A stretch of 64,000 bases of DNA from Arthrobacter pigmenti (GTDB lineage: Bacteria; Actinomycetota; Actinomycetes; Actinomycetales; Micrococcaceae), in the NCBI RefSeq assembly GCF_011927905.1, contig NZ_JAATJL010000001.1, positions 3,348,001-3,412,000 on the forward strand. The letters run 5' to 3'. A model generated the notes under the pieces. It made no database searches. It was not told the origin of the DNA and saw only the letters and a list, made by a program, of their open reading frames with translations. Shown here one piece after another: positions 33,691 to 41,743 of the stretch. Numbering within the stretch: position 1 is the first letter of the stretch; every line of letters starts with the position of its first letter. The translations under genes and the position numbers were made by a program.

Positions 33691-34380
33691 TTACGACGTT
33701 GCTTCCTGGCTCTCCGCCGGCTTCGCCCAGACGCCGCGGACATGCGTGATGTGCTGGCGGACCAGCTCTTCGAGCTCCTCAGCCTTGCCCGCCTCGATGA
33801 GGTCCACCATGCGCAGGTGTTCTTCCGCCGATTGCCGCAACCTGCCCTGCTCGGCAAGGTTGGTGAGGCCAAGCAGCCGGCTGTGGGAACGGAGGTCGGA
33901 GATCAGTTCCACCAGCCGCGTGTTGCCGCTGTACTCGAGCAGCCGGATGTGGAATTCGCGGTCCGCGTCCATGTACGCAACAAGATCACCCTCCGTGCCG
34001 CGGTCCACGATTTCCTGCGCCATGGCGCGGAGCATCGGAATATCGGATGCCGGGATGATCGGCGTGACCTCACGCACCACCGGCGGCTCAAGGAGGATCC
34101 GGATCTGCGCCATGTGGTCCAGGTCCTTCTCGGAGACCTCGGTAACCCGAAAGCCCTTGTTGGGCTCCACGGTCACCAGGTTTTCGCGTACGAGGTCCAG
34201 CATCGCCTCCCGGACCGGCGTAGCGGAAACGCCGAAACGTGCTCCCAGGCTCGGCGCCGAGTAAACGATCCCGGGCACCATCTCACCCGAGATGATCGCC
34301 GCCCTCAAGGCGCGCGCAACGGTCTCCCGAAGACTTGTCTTCTTGATCGTATGGATCTCAAACTTCTTCTCTACCGCCAC
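33691..34380 (-). CDS. GntR-family regulator, FCD domain (FadR subfamily)
   Basis: A 229-residue regulator. The N-terminal winged helix is LRETVARALRAAIISGEMVPG, YSAPSLGARFGVSATPVREAMLDL and NKGFRVTEV. The all-helical FCD domain from about residue 80 has conserved Asp/His metal ligands (DREFHIRLLEYSGN, EEHLRMVDLI). FCD regulators respond to carboxylates and often control amino-acid catabolism. It ends 52 bases upstream of the amidohydrolase gene and is the likely repressor of the whole hydroxyproline locus, with hydroxyproline or an intermediate as inducer. Confidence 0.9.
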   Translation of the reverse strand: MAVEKKFEIHTIKKTSLRETVARALRAAIISGEMVPGIVYSAPSLGARFGVSATPVREAMLDLVRENLVTVEPNKGFRVTEVSEKDLDHMAQIRILLEPPVVREVTPIIPASDIPMLRAMAQEIVDRGTEGDLVAYMDADREFHIRLLEYSGNTRLVELISDLRSHSRLLGLTNLAEQGRLRQSAEEHLRMVDLIEAGKAEELEELVRQHITHVRGVWAKPAESQEATS

Positions 34381-34489
34381 CGTGCGAAACGCCTCCGATC
34401 ATCCCGGACCCGGCTGGGGCCCGTATCGTATGACATTCTATGCCCGCAGAAATCCCGGCGCCCAGCGCTTACGGGCGGCACGCTGGAAC

Positions 34490-34831
34490 TTAGCGGGCGC
34501 CGTCGTCGTCGTTGTTGTTGCCCGGCTTGGTGCCGCGGGGGTTGCCGTGTTCATCAAGGTTGGCTGCACCGCCGCGGATCTTGGCGGAGGAACGGTTGAC
34601 GCCGGTGCCCTTCCCGAGGTGATCGGCGTTGGGTTTCGCCGTCATGAGGAGCATCGCGCTGATGACCAGCGAGGCGATGAACGCGATCCCCGCCGCGGTG
34701 ATGCCGAGGTCAACGCGCAGTTCCTTGGTGCCGCCGCCGGTGGCGAAGATCATGGTCGCAATGCCCGCGATCACGCCAAGAACAGCCGAAAAGACGAGAG
34801 GACCCTTGACGCCCCTGGGCTGTTTGGACAC
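34490..34831 (-). CDS. Two-helix membrane protein of unknown function
   Basis: A 113-residue protein with two transmembrane segments (GPLVFSAVLGVIAGIATMIFA, about 11-30, and ITAAGIAFIASLVISAMLLM, about 44-63) and a hydrophilic Asn/Asp/Gly-rich C-terminal tail (NPRGTKPGNNNDDDGAR). This matches small conserved membrane proteins in Arthrobacter-like genomes, with no assigned function. It is 37 bases upstream of the next minus-strand membrane-protein gene. Confidence 0.65.
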   Translation of the reverse strand: MSKQPRGVKGPLVFSAVLGVIAGIATMIFATGGGTKELRVDLGITAAGIAFIASLVISAMLLMTAKPNADHLGKGTGVNRSSAKIRGGAANLDEHGNPRGTKPGNNNDDDGAR

Positions 34832-34868
34832 GGTTCCTTCTCCTCAATTTTCTACGGTTAGTAGAAAC

Positions 34869-35459
34869 CTAGTTTACGGGGTTGCCGCGCGTTCCAGGAT
34901 CCGCCGCCTGGCGGGCGTCGTGCCGGTAGCTGAGGGCGGCCAGAGCCAGCAGAACGGCCGTGATCACGGCGCCTCCGCCGCTCACGCCCAGCAATGCGTG
35001 CGCGCCCAGCGGCTGGAAGAGGGGCAGGAGGGCGCCCGTGAGCACCGAGACAACGCCGACGAGCAGGAAGTCACGCGCGGCGGCGTGCTTGCCCCGGTTT
35101 CGCATTCCGACGACGACGTCCACCACACCGGAGACGATCAGCACGAGCGCACCAGTCCCGGCGAACATCGCGTCCGTGTGGATCCACAGGTTCAGCAAAC
35201 CGGCCACGGCGAGGAGAACCGGCGCGGTGCCTGTCAGCCACGAGGGTGCAGCGTCCTGTGCGCGGAGGCTTCGCTCCTGCAGGAACACGGTGGCCGCCGT
35301 CGCGAGGAAGTACAGGCCGCCGGCAACGGACAGCACGTGCACGGAGGGTTGCCCCCAGAAGATGGTCAAGAGTCCAAACGCTCCGGCGACTGCCGCACGC
35401 AACAGAAAGGCCCGCCACAGGGCAGGCGATGCCGCAGTTCCCGGGAAACCCGCGTTCAT
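34869..35459 (-). CDS. Multi-span membrane protein (DUF308/DUF4383-like), function unknown
   Basis: A 196-residue hydrophobic protein with about six helices (AFLLRAAVAGAFGLLTIFWG, VHVLSVAGGLYFLATAATVF, GTAPVLLAVAGLLNLWIH, ALVLIVSGVVDVVVGM, FLLVGVVSVLTGALLPLF and VITAVLLALAALSYR). The layout of paired helices with short loops resembles acid-resistance HdeD/DUF308-type proteins, but this is weak. ATG 35459 is preceded by GGAAGG; a longer upstream frame overlaps the MATE gene and is rejected. Confidence 0.65.
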   Translation of the reverse strand: MNAGFPGTAASPALWRAFLLRAAVAGAFGLLTIFWGQPSVHVLSVAGGLYFLATAATVFLQERSLRAQDAAPSWLTGTAPVLLAVAGLLNLWIHTDAMFAGTGALVLIVSGVVDVVVGMRNRGKHAAARDFLLVGVVSVLTGALLPLFQPLGAHALLGVSGGGAVITAVLLALAALSYRHDARQAADPGTRGNPVN

Positions 35460-35503
35460 GTTCTGCCTTCCGGAAGGGTTTTTTGGACGTTGCAAGTGTA
35501 GTC

Positions 35504-36841
35504 CTAGCCGGCACCGGTAATCATCCAGCGGTCCGTGCGCACCCGCCAGCCGAGCGTCAGCGCCCGCGCCGCCATGTAGCCGACCCCGAAGGCCGCCCAC
35601 AGCCAGACGATTCCGGTCAGCCCTGTGAGCCCAGCACCGAAGACGATCGCCAGGAGCGGCACGTAGAGAACCAGATTTACGACGCCGGCGAGCGCCAGAT
35701 ACCGTGCGTCACCGGCTCCGATCAGCACGCCGTCGAGGACGAAGACGTACCCGCAGATGGGTTGAGCCGCCGCGAGCACCCAGAGCCCGACGGCGAACGC
35801 TGCCTGCACGGTTTGGTCGGACGTAAAGATCCAGCCTGCGAACGGAGCGGCGACTGCCAGCAGTACGCCTGTGAGTACCCCGAACCCGATACCCCAGCGG
35901 ATCATGATGCGCGTAAGGGCGTGCGCCAGCGGCTTGTCGCCTGCGCCCAGCTCCTTGCCGATGAGGGCCTGCGCGGCAATGGCGAGGGCGTCCAGCGCAA
36001 ACGCGAGGAACGCGAAGACGGTCATGACCAGCTGGTGGGCGGCGAGCGAGACCGGGCCTTGGGCTGTGGCGACAACAACCGTTGCCACGATGGCGAAGCG
36101 AAGGCTCGCGGTGCGCAACATCAGCCAGGACCCCACGCGCGCGGTTGCCCGTACGCCGCGCCAGGTTGGCCGCAGGGAGACGGTGTTCCGGCGGGAGTTG
36201 CGGTAGATGATGACCAGGTAGACGGCGGCCATCCCCCACTGCGCGATGCTGGTCCCGAGCGCTGAACCGGCAACCGACAGTCCGAAGCCGTAAACCAGGA
36301 CGTAGTTGAGCACAATGTTGGCGCCGAACCCCGCACCCGCGACAACCAGCGGGGTCCGGGTGTCCTGAAGCCCTCGCAGTACGCCGGTTGCGGCGAGGAC
36401 TACGAGCATGGCGGTAAGGCCGGGCATGGAGTACCGGAGGTAGTCGACCGCGAACCGGTGCACTTCTCCCTCGGCCCCCATCAGGGCGGTCAGGGCGGGT
36501 GCGAAGATCCAGCCCAGCACTGACAGGACCGCACCCAGCAGGAGGGCCAGGCCAACGCCGTCGCGCCCTGCGGCCAGCGCGTCCTGCATGCGGCCGGCAC
36601 CGAGGAAGCGGGCGACGGCGGGAGTGGTTGAGTAGGCGAGGAAAACCATGAGCCCGACGGCGGTCTGCAGCACCGTCGCGGCCAGTCCCACGCCGGCCAG
36701 CTCGTTGACGCCCAGGTGACCGACGATTGCCGAGTCGGCAAGCAGGAACAGCGGCTCGGCGATGAGGGCGCCAAGTGCCGGTACGGCCAGGCGCAGGATG
36801 GAGCGGCTAAGGTGCCTGCGGTCAGGAACTGTTGCTGTCAC
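35504..36841 (-). CDS. MATE-family efflux transporter (DinF-like)
   Basis: A 445-residue multidrug and toxin extrusion protein with 12 helices in two six-helix halves. The first begins SILRLAVPALGALIAEPLFLLADSAIVGHLG, the MATE signature with the conserved Asp/Asn ring; the second repeats near LDALAIAAQALIGKELGAG. DinF subgroup features include the AEPLFLLADSAIVGHLG opening. It uses an H+ or Na+ gradient. The start codon is GTG. It stands alone, divergent from a small membrane-protein gene. Confidence 0.88.
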   Translation of the reverse strand: MTATVPDRRHLSRSILRLAVPALGALIAEPLFLLADSAIVGHLGVNELAGVGLAATVLQTAVGLMVFLAYSTTPAVARFLGAGRMQDALAAGRDGVGLALLLGAVLSVLGWIFAPALTALMGAEGEVHRFAVDYLRYSMPGLTAMLVVLAATGVLRGLQDTRTPLVVAGAGFGANIVLNYVLVYGFGLSVAGSALGTSIAQWGMAAVYLVIIYRNSRRNTVSLRPTWRGVRATARVGSWLMLRTASLRFAIVATVVVATAQGPVSLAAHQLVMTVFAFLAFALDALAIAAQALIGKELGAGDKPLAHALTRIMIRWGIGFGVLTGVLLAVAAPFAGWIFTSDQTVQAAFAVGLWVLAAAQPICGYVFVLDGVLIGAGDARYLALAGVVNLVLYVPLLAIVFGAGLTGLTGIVWLWAAFGVGYMAARALTLGWRVRTDRWMITGAG

Positions 36842-36937
36842 GGATCAAGCCTAGGGGGCGGCGGTGACAAAGGCTGAGTATCCAGTTGAACAATCCGGGT
36901 CGGTAGGCTGGAGGCACGGACGGTCAGGAGAGGCGCC

Positions 36938-37291
36938 ATGAAAATTGGGATCAAGCACTTCATCGCTGGAGGTGCGCTTGTCATCCTCAGTACGTTCTTT
37001 GTGCCGCAGGGAATTTCCGGTTTCGCCACGGCCGCAGCCCGGAACGAGCCGATACAGCCCGGATCAGGGGTTCTCCTCGCGGTCGGGGCGGTGATGGTGG
37101 TACTGGCCATCGCGCTCTTTGCCCGCGGCCATATGCTTCGCTACCGCCACCGTCGTTCCGTGCAGTCCTGGGAGACGCGCGAAGAGGTTGACCCAACGGC
37201 GTCGCGCCCGGGCCACTTCTCGGACCGGCCGGGCTGGTGGGACAGGCCTGCCAACCATATGGGAGACAACACCGGTCCCAAGCGGGACTAA
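36938..37291 (+). CDS. Small membrane protein, function unknown
   Basis: A 117-residue protein with two hydrophobic segments (FIAGGALVILSTFFVPQGISG and VLLAVGAVMVVLAIALFARGH) followed by a basic, then Trp/Arg-rich cytoplasmic tail (SDRPGWWDRPANHMGD). The ATG follows GGAGAGG. No family could be assigned. Its stop is 12 bases from that of the convergent LCP gene. Confidence 0.6.
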   Translation: MKIGIKHFIAGGALVILSTFFVPQGISGFATAAARNEPIQPGSGVLLAVGAVMVVLAIALFARGHMLRYRHRRSVQSWETREEVDPTASRPGHFSDRPGWWDRPANHMGDNTGPKRD

Positions 37292-37303
37292 GTCCACGTT
37301 GGT

Positions 37304-38803
37304 TTAGGGAGTGCACCCGGCGATCTCGCTCTCGGGTCCCCCGTTCTGGGTTGGAAGCGGTGCGGGATCACCGGCCCGAGCGGGTTCCTGGTCAGCTGGC
37401 GGCGTTGGCTCCGGATCGCCGTCCTGGGGCGGAGTTGGGGCTTCGGGAGTGGGACGGATTCCGTCTTCTCCGATCGCCGCATCGACCCAGTGGTGCAGAG
37501 CGTCAAAGTCGGGGGCGCCGGGGTTGATCACCGTAGGGGTGATCGGATGGTTCGAGATGCCACCCGCTCTGACCTTGAACAACAGTTCCACCATGGCGTC
37601 GAGCTCACTCACCCGAATATCCGTCGAAATGTTGCTTTCCGCGGCCCGCGCGAGTTGGACGAAGGAGCCCGCGATCCTGGCCGGATCGACCGAGTCGATC
37701 ATCGCCCCGACAAGCCTCTGCTGACGGCAAATGCGGTCGAAATCGTCAGATCCCTCGCGCGAGCGTGCGTACCAGAGGGCCTCTCCGCCATTCAGAAGCT
37801 GCCGGCCCGGCGCGATGAAACGCCCTGCGTCCGTTGGGATGCGACGCTCCACAACAATTTCAACACCGCCAAGGGCATCGACCACCTCCGCGAAGCCCTG
37901 CAAATTGACCATGGCGTAGCGGTCCATGGCAAGCCCCAGTGTTTGTTCAACTGCCTGCCGGGTTGCGATCAACCCCGGATTCCCGGAATGGGGAAACATA
38001 TCCGGATGGTCTGCAGCCCAGGTCCAGACTGCATTGATGAGGTTCTCGGTGGGTCCGTACGCATCGAAGCCGTTCGGGAAGGCATCGTGCATGGGACTTC
38101 CCGCTGGAAATTCGACGTACTGCAGATTGCGCGGAATGCTGAAGAGGCTGGTGGCGCCGCTGCGGGTATCTATTGAAGCGACCATGATTGTGTCCGGTCT
38201 GGTGCCGACGCGGTCCTGGCCTGCATCATGCCCGAGCAGCATGATGTTCAGGCGCGGCTGGCCCGCCCATGGGTCTTCAGATGCCGGCGTTGCGCGCGTG
38301 TCGCGGCTTTCTCCTAGACCAAAGCTTGCGTCGTCGTCGGTAATGAACGAGTTCAGCAGGAGTGAGCGCTGCGCCTCGAGCGCGCGCACTACAAACCCTG
38401 CCGGCACTCCGACTGCGGCTACCAGGACAACGCACACCGTCATACTGACAAGTCGCTTTCGGCCTCCGAGCCCGAAAAGGGAATTCATCAAGTAGTTGCC
38501 CGCCACAACGAGGAGTGCCCAACACAGCGCGAAGGCCACCAGGGCCAGGGCAACGCCTATCAGTGCATTGGGCCGGACCGCGATTCGAAGGATCAGATCC
38601 AGTCCGTCAAACAGGAAATATGCGGCTACGGCGCCGAGAGGGACGGCTAGGAAGAAAACAAGAAACGCCCAGCCGGACCTTCGCCCGGACTTCAGCAGAG
38701 CCGTACCCGGCAACACCGCGTTAGCAACGGTCCAGGCGACCGCAGGCCGCAAGCGCCCGCGGGAAGGCTGGGTGTTGCCCAGGCTGCTCTGTTCCGGACG
38801 CAT
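37304..38803 (-). CDS. LytR-CpsA-Psr (LCP) family cell-wall glycopolymer ligase
   Basis: A 499-residue LCP protein that transfers polyprenyl-linked glycopolymers onto peptidoglycan outside the membrane. The LCP core has RLNIMLLGHDAGQDRVGTRPDTIMV with the conserved Asp/Arg, then SIPRNLQY, VDALGGVEIVVERRI and LWYARSREGSDDFDRICRQQ (Arg/Asp set for pyrophosphate binding). Upstream of it, residues 20-150 contain four hydrophobic helices rather than the usual single anchor. The C-terminal 60 residues are Pro/Glu/Asp-rich and low in complexity. It is divergent from a beta-propeller lipoprotein gene. Confidence 0.88.
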   Translation of the reverse strand: MRPEQSSLGNTQPSRGRLRPAVAWTVANAVLPGTALLKSGRRSGWAFLVFFLAVPLGAVAAYFLFDGLDLILRIAVRPNALIGVALALVAFALCWALLVVAGNYLMNSLFGLGGRKRLVSMTVCVVLVAAVGVPAGFVVRALEAQRSLLLNSFITDDDASFGLGESRDTRATPASEDPWAGQPRLNIMLLGHDAGQDRVGTRPDTIMVASIDTRSGATSLFSIPRNLQYVEFPAGSPMHDAFPNGFDAYGPTENLINAVWTWAADHPDMFPHSGNPGLIATRQAVEQTLGLAMDRYAMVNLQGFAEVVDALGGVEIVVERRIPTDAGRFIAPGRQLLNGGEALWYARSREGSDDFDRICRQQRLVGAMIDSVDPARIAGSFVQLARAAESNISTDIRVSELDAMVELLFKVRAGGISNHPITPTVINPGAPDFDALHHWVDAAIGEDGIRPTPEAPTPPQDGDPEPTPPADQEPARAGDPAPLPTQNGGPESEIAGCTP

Positions 38804-39017
38804 CTAATTCCCATCAGTCATGAGAAAGCTTCGTAACGCCGCCGACGTTGCCGATGAGTAAAGGGTACGCCGGTCTGCAGCCCTGTTACCGGATAGTTCT
38901 GCGCGTATGGCTCTGGCCGCACGAGTTATCCACAGATCGACTGGAGCGCGCTGCGGAGCATCTCCTGCCCCGGATAGCGTGAGGACGTCTCAAGCCATCC
39001 AACTCCAGGGGGAACCA

Positions 39018-40565
39018 GTGCACACTCGCTACCGCAGCGCCCGCCGTCGTTCTGTTTATTGCGCCCTGCTCATGGTGCTACTTGCAGTGGCCGGTTGTAC
39101 GCCGGCTCCTGAGGCGGCGGAACGGTCGCAGACGATTGAATCGCTCACGCTGACCCCGGAAACGGCCTGGAGCGTTGAGCTTGACCTTATCGGTCAACCG
39201 CAGGTTGCACAGGGAATCGCTGTTGTTCACGTGCGAGCACCCGAGGATCGCATGCACCTGGTCGCTTTCGACGTCGAGACCGGCAAGAAACTCTGGCGTA
39301 CGTTCGTTGCTCCCAGCTGGGGTAGTTCGAACAGGAAATGGGAACCGGTCCTCGTCGAAACCCGGAGTGGCATTGCCGTCGTAGCGTATGTTGAGCCGAG
39401 CCCGGACGAACTGAGCGGTGACTACGCCGCCGCCTGGTCCACAAGCGTTGTCGTCGCAGATGCGAAAACGGGCAAGGAACTCACCCGGAGCCCCCGCCAG
39501 ACGCTGGACTCCCGTCCGTCAACATGCTCGGACGGCACCGATCTCTGTTACACCGAGCTACCTCCCGGCTCAGATGGGGTGGTTGCGCACCGGATCGTTC
39601 TCGATGACGCGCCGGACATAATTGAGGATACGGGCAACCCGCTGGCAGGCTTCGAACACGCTTTCCTGGCGGACGGTGTGTACCTCCGGTACGACAGCCG
39701 GGGCGAATACCTCGGCCGCATCGTTGACGGGAAGAAACTCTGGGAGAAACACCTGGAACGATTCGTCGGCGAAGGCTACGACCCCTACTACGGCTACTCC
39801 TGGCTCAACTCGGAAGTGGAAAATCTCCTCATCCTCTCCGTTGAGCGTTCCTACGAAGCGGACCGTTGGCGCGATACCAAGTACGAGGAGGGCGATTACG
39901 TTCCGCGCGACCTTGGGTCCCGCAAACAGGTGGCCATCAACACGGAGTCCGGCGAGATCATGTGGGCTAGCGCAGGACGGGATTCGCGCTGCCTCGACCG
40001 CTGGGGAGCGTTAAGCAACGAGGACGAGCACGGGAAGCTTGCACTTCGCTGCGTCTACGACGGCACGGGCACCTACGACAGCGAGCACAACAGTTTCAAC
40101 TACAGCAACCTCCAAATCACGGTTGAACGGTTTGATCCGCTCACCGGTGAGACCAAATGGTCCCACGAATACCCCGTAAAGGATCCGAACGGGGCAATCG
40201 ATGATTTGGTTGCAGTACGGGGGAATGTGCTCCTCACCGCATCGAAGGGCAACCCCGCCCTTCTGGATGTAACCACCGGCGAGGTAACCGTGGCCGAGCC
40301 GGACATGGTTTTCGCCTGTGCGAAGCCGACCAGGTTCACTTACCGCCAGCGCCGCGGTGAGGACTATCCCCCATACGTGTCCTCAGGCGGAGGGCTCTTC
40401 GCGCCGTGCGACGCTGCGGGAGACCCCGTCGAAGCCGAGCTGAGCCTCAGCGCTGTGACAACTGTGGGACAAGCGGCGGAAAGCCTCACCCTGGTCGGCC
40501 TCGAGGGCAGACTCGTCGCCTTCAAGACGCCGGCAGAAGCCGAGCCGGAAACCACCGAGTCATAA
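39018..40565 (+). CDS. Beta-propeller (PQQ-like) lipoprotein
   Basis: A 515-residue exported lipoprotein. GTG 39018 is chosen because AGGGGGA precedes it and a lipoprotein signal follows directly (CALLMVLLAVAGC with the lipobox LAVAGC). The mature part contains PQQ-like propeller blades: LVAFDVETGKKLWRTFV, VVVADAKTGKELTRS, VAINTESGEIMWASA, VERFDPLTGETKWSHEY and LLDVTTGEVTV. It has no catalytic motif and is likely a scaffold or binding protein at the outer face of the membrane. It is divergent from the LCP gene. Its stop overlaps the convergent TetR gene by 6 bases. Confidence 0.8.
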   Translation: MHTRYRSARRRSVYCALLMVLLAVAGCTPAPEAAERSQTIESLTLTPETAWSVELDLIGQPQVAQGIAVVHVRAPEDRMHLVAFDVETGKKLWRTFVAPSWGSSNRKWEPVLVETRSGIAVVAYVEPSPDELSGDYAAAWSTSVVVADAKTGKELTRSPRQTLDSRPSTCSDGTDLCYTELPPGSDGVVAHRIVLDDAPDIIEDTGNPLAGFEHAFLADGVYLRYDSRGEYLGRIVDGKKLWEKHLERFVGEGYDPYYGYSWLNSEVENLLILSVERSYEADRWRDTKYEEGDYVPRDLGSRKQVAINTESGEIMWASAGRDSRCLDRWGALSNEDEHGKLALRCVYDGTGTYDSEHNSFNYSNLQITVERFDPLTGETKWSHEYPVKDPNGAIDDLVAVRGNVLLTASKGNPALLDVTTGEVTVAEPDMVFACAKPTRFTYRQRRGEDYPPYVSSGGGLFAPCDAAGDPVEAELSLSAVTTVGQAAESLTLVGLEGRLVAFKTPAEAEPETTES

Positions 40566-41189
40566 CCCTTTCTCGACCATCTCAAGCAGCCGCTGCGCCG
40601 CGAACGTCCGCTGCTCCAGGTCGAGCCCGCGCAACGGCCCATCGATCACCAGCATCGCGAGGCCATGGACCGAGGACCACGCAAGGAACTCAGCACCCAG
40701 ACGGCGCTCCTTCGGGAGCACACCGGCCTCAACCAAGCCATCCAGGGCAGCCGACAGAAGCTGAAAGGGTGTCAGCCCGCTCGCTCCGGCGGAGTCGGCA
40801 GATCCTGCGTCACGGAGGTCCGCGTGTTCGGCGAATGCGGTACGGAACAGACCCGGCTGGCTCTGCGCGAATCGCAGGTACCCGGCACCCACGGCACGCA
40901 GACGCGCGCGGGCCGCGGCGCCGTCGTCGTCGGTTGGTTGGAGCCCTGCCTGTTCGTCCTCAATCGAGCGGGCCAGCTCCGCCTGCGCCGCCATCGACAC
41001 CGCGTGGAGGAGCGCCCTCTTGTCCGCGAAATGGCGGTAGGCCGCGTTCGGGGTCACCCCGGTGCGGCGGGTCACTTCGCGGAGTACGACGGCGGAGGGT
41101 CCGCCCTCGCGTGCGAGTTCAGTTCCTGCCGCGACCAGTGCCCGGCGCAGGTCGCCGTGCCGGTAGGTGCTGCGCTTCTGCTCCGTCAC
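40560..41189 (-). CDS. TetR/AcrR-family regulator
   Basis: A 209-residue TetR regulator with the N-terminal HTH YRHGDLRRALVAAGTELAREGG, VVLREVTRRTGVTPNAAYRHFADKRALLHAVS and a C-terminal TetR_C WHG-like ligand domain. The GTG start at 41189 follows GGGGAGG; the longer upstream frame overlaps the GNAT gene's promoter and start and is rejected. The target is probably the divergent GNAT gene or unlinked; no exporter is adjacent. Confidence 0.85.
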   Translation of the reverse strand: MTEQKRSTYRHGDLRRALVAAGTELAREGGPSAVVLREVTRRTGVTPNAAYRHFADKRALLHAVSMAAQAELARSIEDEQAGLQPTDDDGAAARARLRAVGAGYLRFAQSQPGLFRTAFAEHADLRDAGSADSAGASGLTPFQLLSAALDGLVEAGVLPKERRLGAEFLAWSSVHGLAMLVIDGPLRGLDLEQRTFAAQRLLEMVEKGL

Positions 41190-41253
41190 GCCGCCTCCCC
41201 GACCAAGCCCGCCCGAATGTGAACACTGTCGACAATTGTGCCACGATGAGCCG

Positions 41254-41688
41254 ATGCAGCGAATCAGACCGCTCACAGCAACTGATCTGGAAACGCCGAC
41301 GTTCCTCGCCCTGCTGCGGGAGGCGGCGGGACAGAGCGACGCCGAGCTCAAACGGCTGATCGCGGAAGCCCTGCCGCGGCTCGAGAACACCGGCATTGTG
41401 CAGGACGGCGAGGTGCTGGCGTTCGTGTCCTTCTCAAGCGACGCGGCAGGAACCACGATCGAGTACCTGGCGGTCGACGAGTCACAACGCGGACGGAACC
41501 TCGGAACCGCGTTGATTCGGCATGTGTGTGAGCGATATCCATCGCTCCCTGTGGTCGCTGAAACCGACGACGACGCCGTTGGGTTCTACCGGCGGCTCGG
41601 CTTCGACGTGAGTCCGGCGCCAACTGACGCACGGTGGCCGGACCGCCGTCGTTACCGGTGCGTCCTGCCGGCCCTCAGCGAAGGGTAG
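41254..41688 (+). CDS. GNAT-family N-acetyltransferase
   Basis: A 144-residue GCN5-type acetyltransferase. The acetyl-CoA site is IEYLAVDESQRGRNLGTALIRHVCERYP (Q/R-x-x-G-x-G/A type), followed by VVAETDDDAVGFYRRLGFDVS, the typical beta-bulge and C-terminal motif. It has no extra domain. ATG 41254 starts the homologous region. The acceptor is unknown; it is divergent from the TetR gene. Confidence 0.85.
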   Translation: MQRIRPLTATDLETPTFLALLREAAGQSDAELKRLIAEALPRLENTGIVQDGEVLAFVSFSSDAAGTTIEYLAVDESQRGRNLGTALIRHVCERYPSLPVVAETDDDAVGFYRRLGFDVSPAPTDARWPDRRRYRCVLPALSEG

Positions 41689-41743
41689 CGAGCTCCGCGG
41701 CGAGGTGCGCCTCGGCTACACATTTGATCTAGACGACTCCGCC

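Noticed and set aside
38926-38934. A single perfect DnaA box TTATCCACA
   Set aside because: It is isolated, with no second box near; one box in 64 kb is close to chance.
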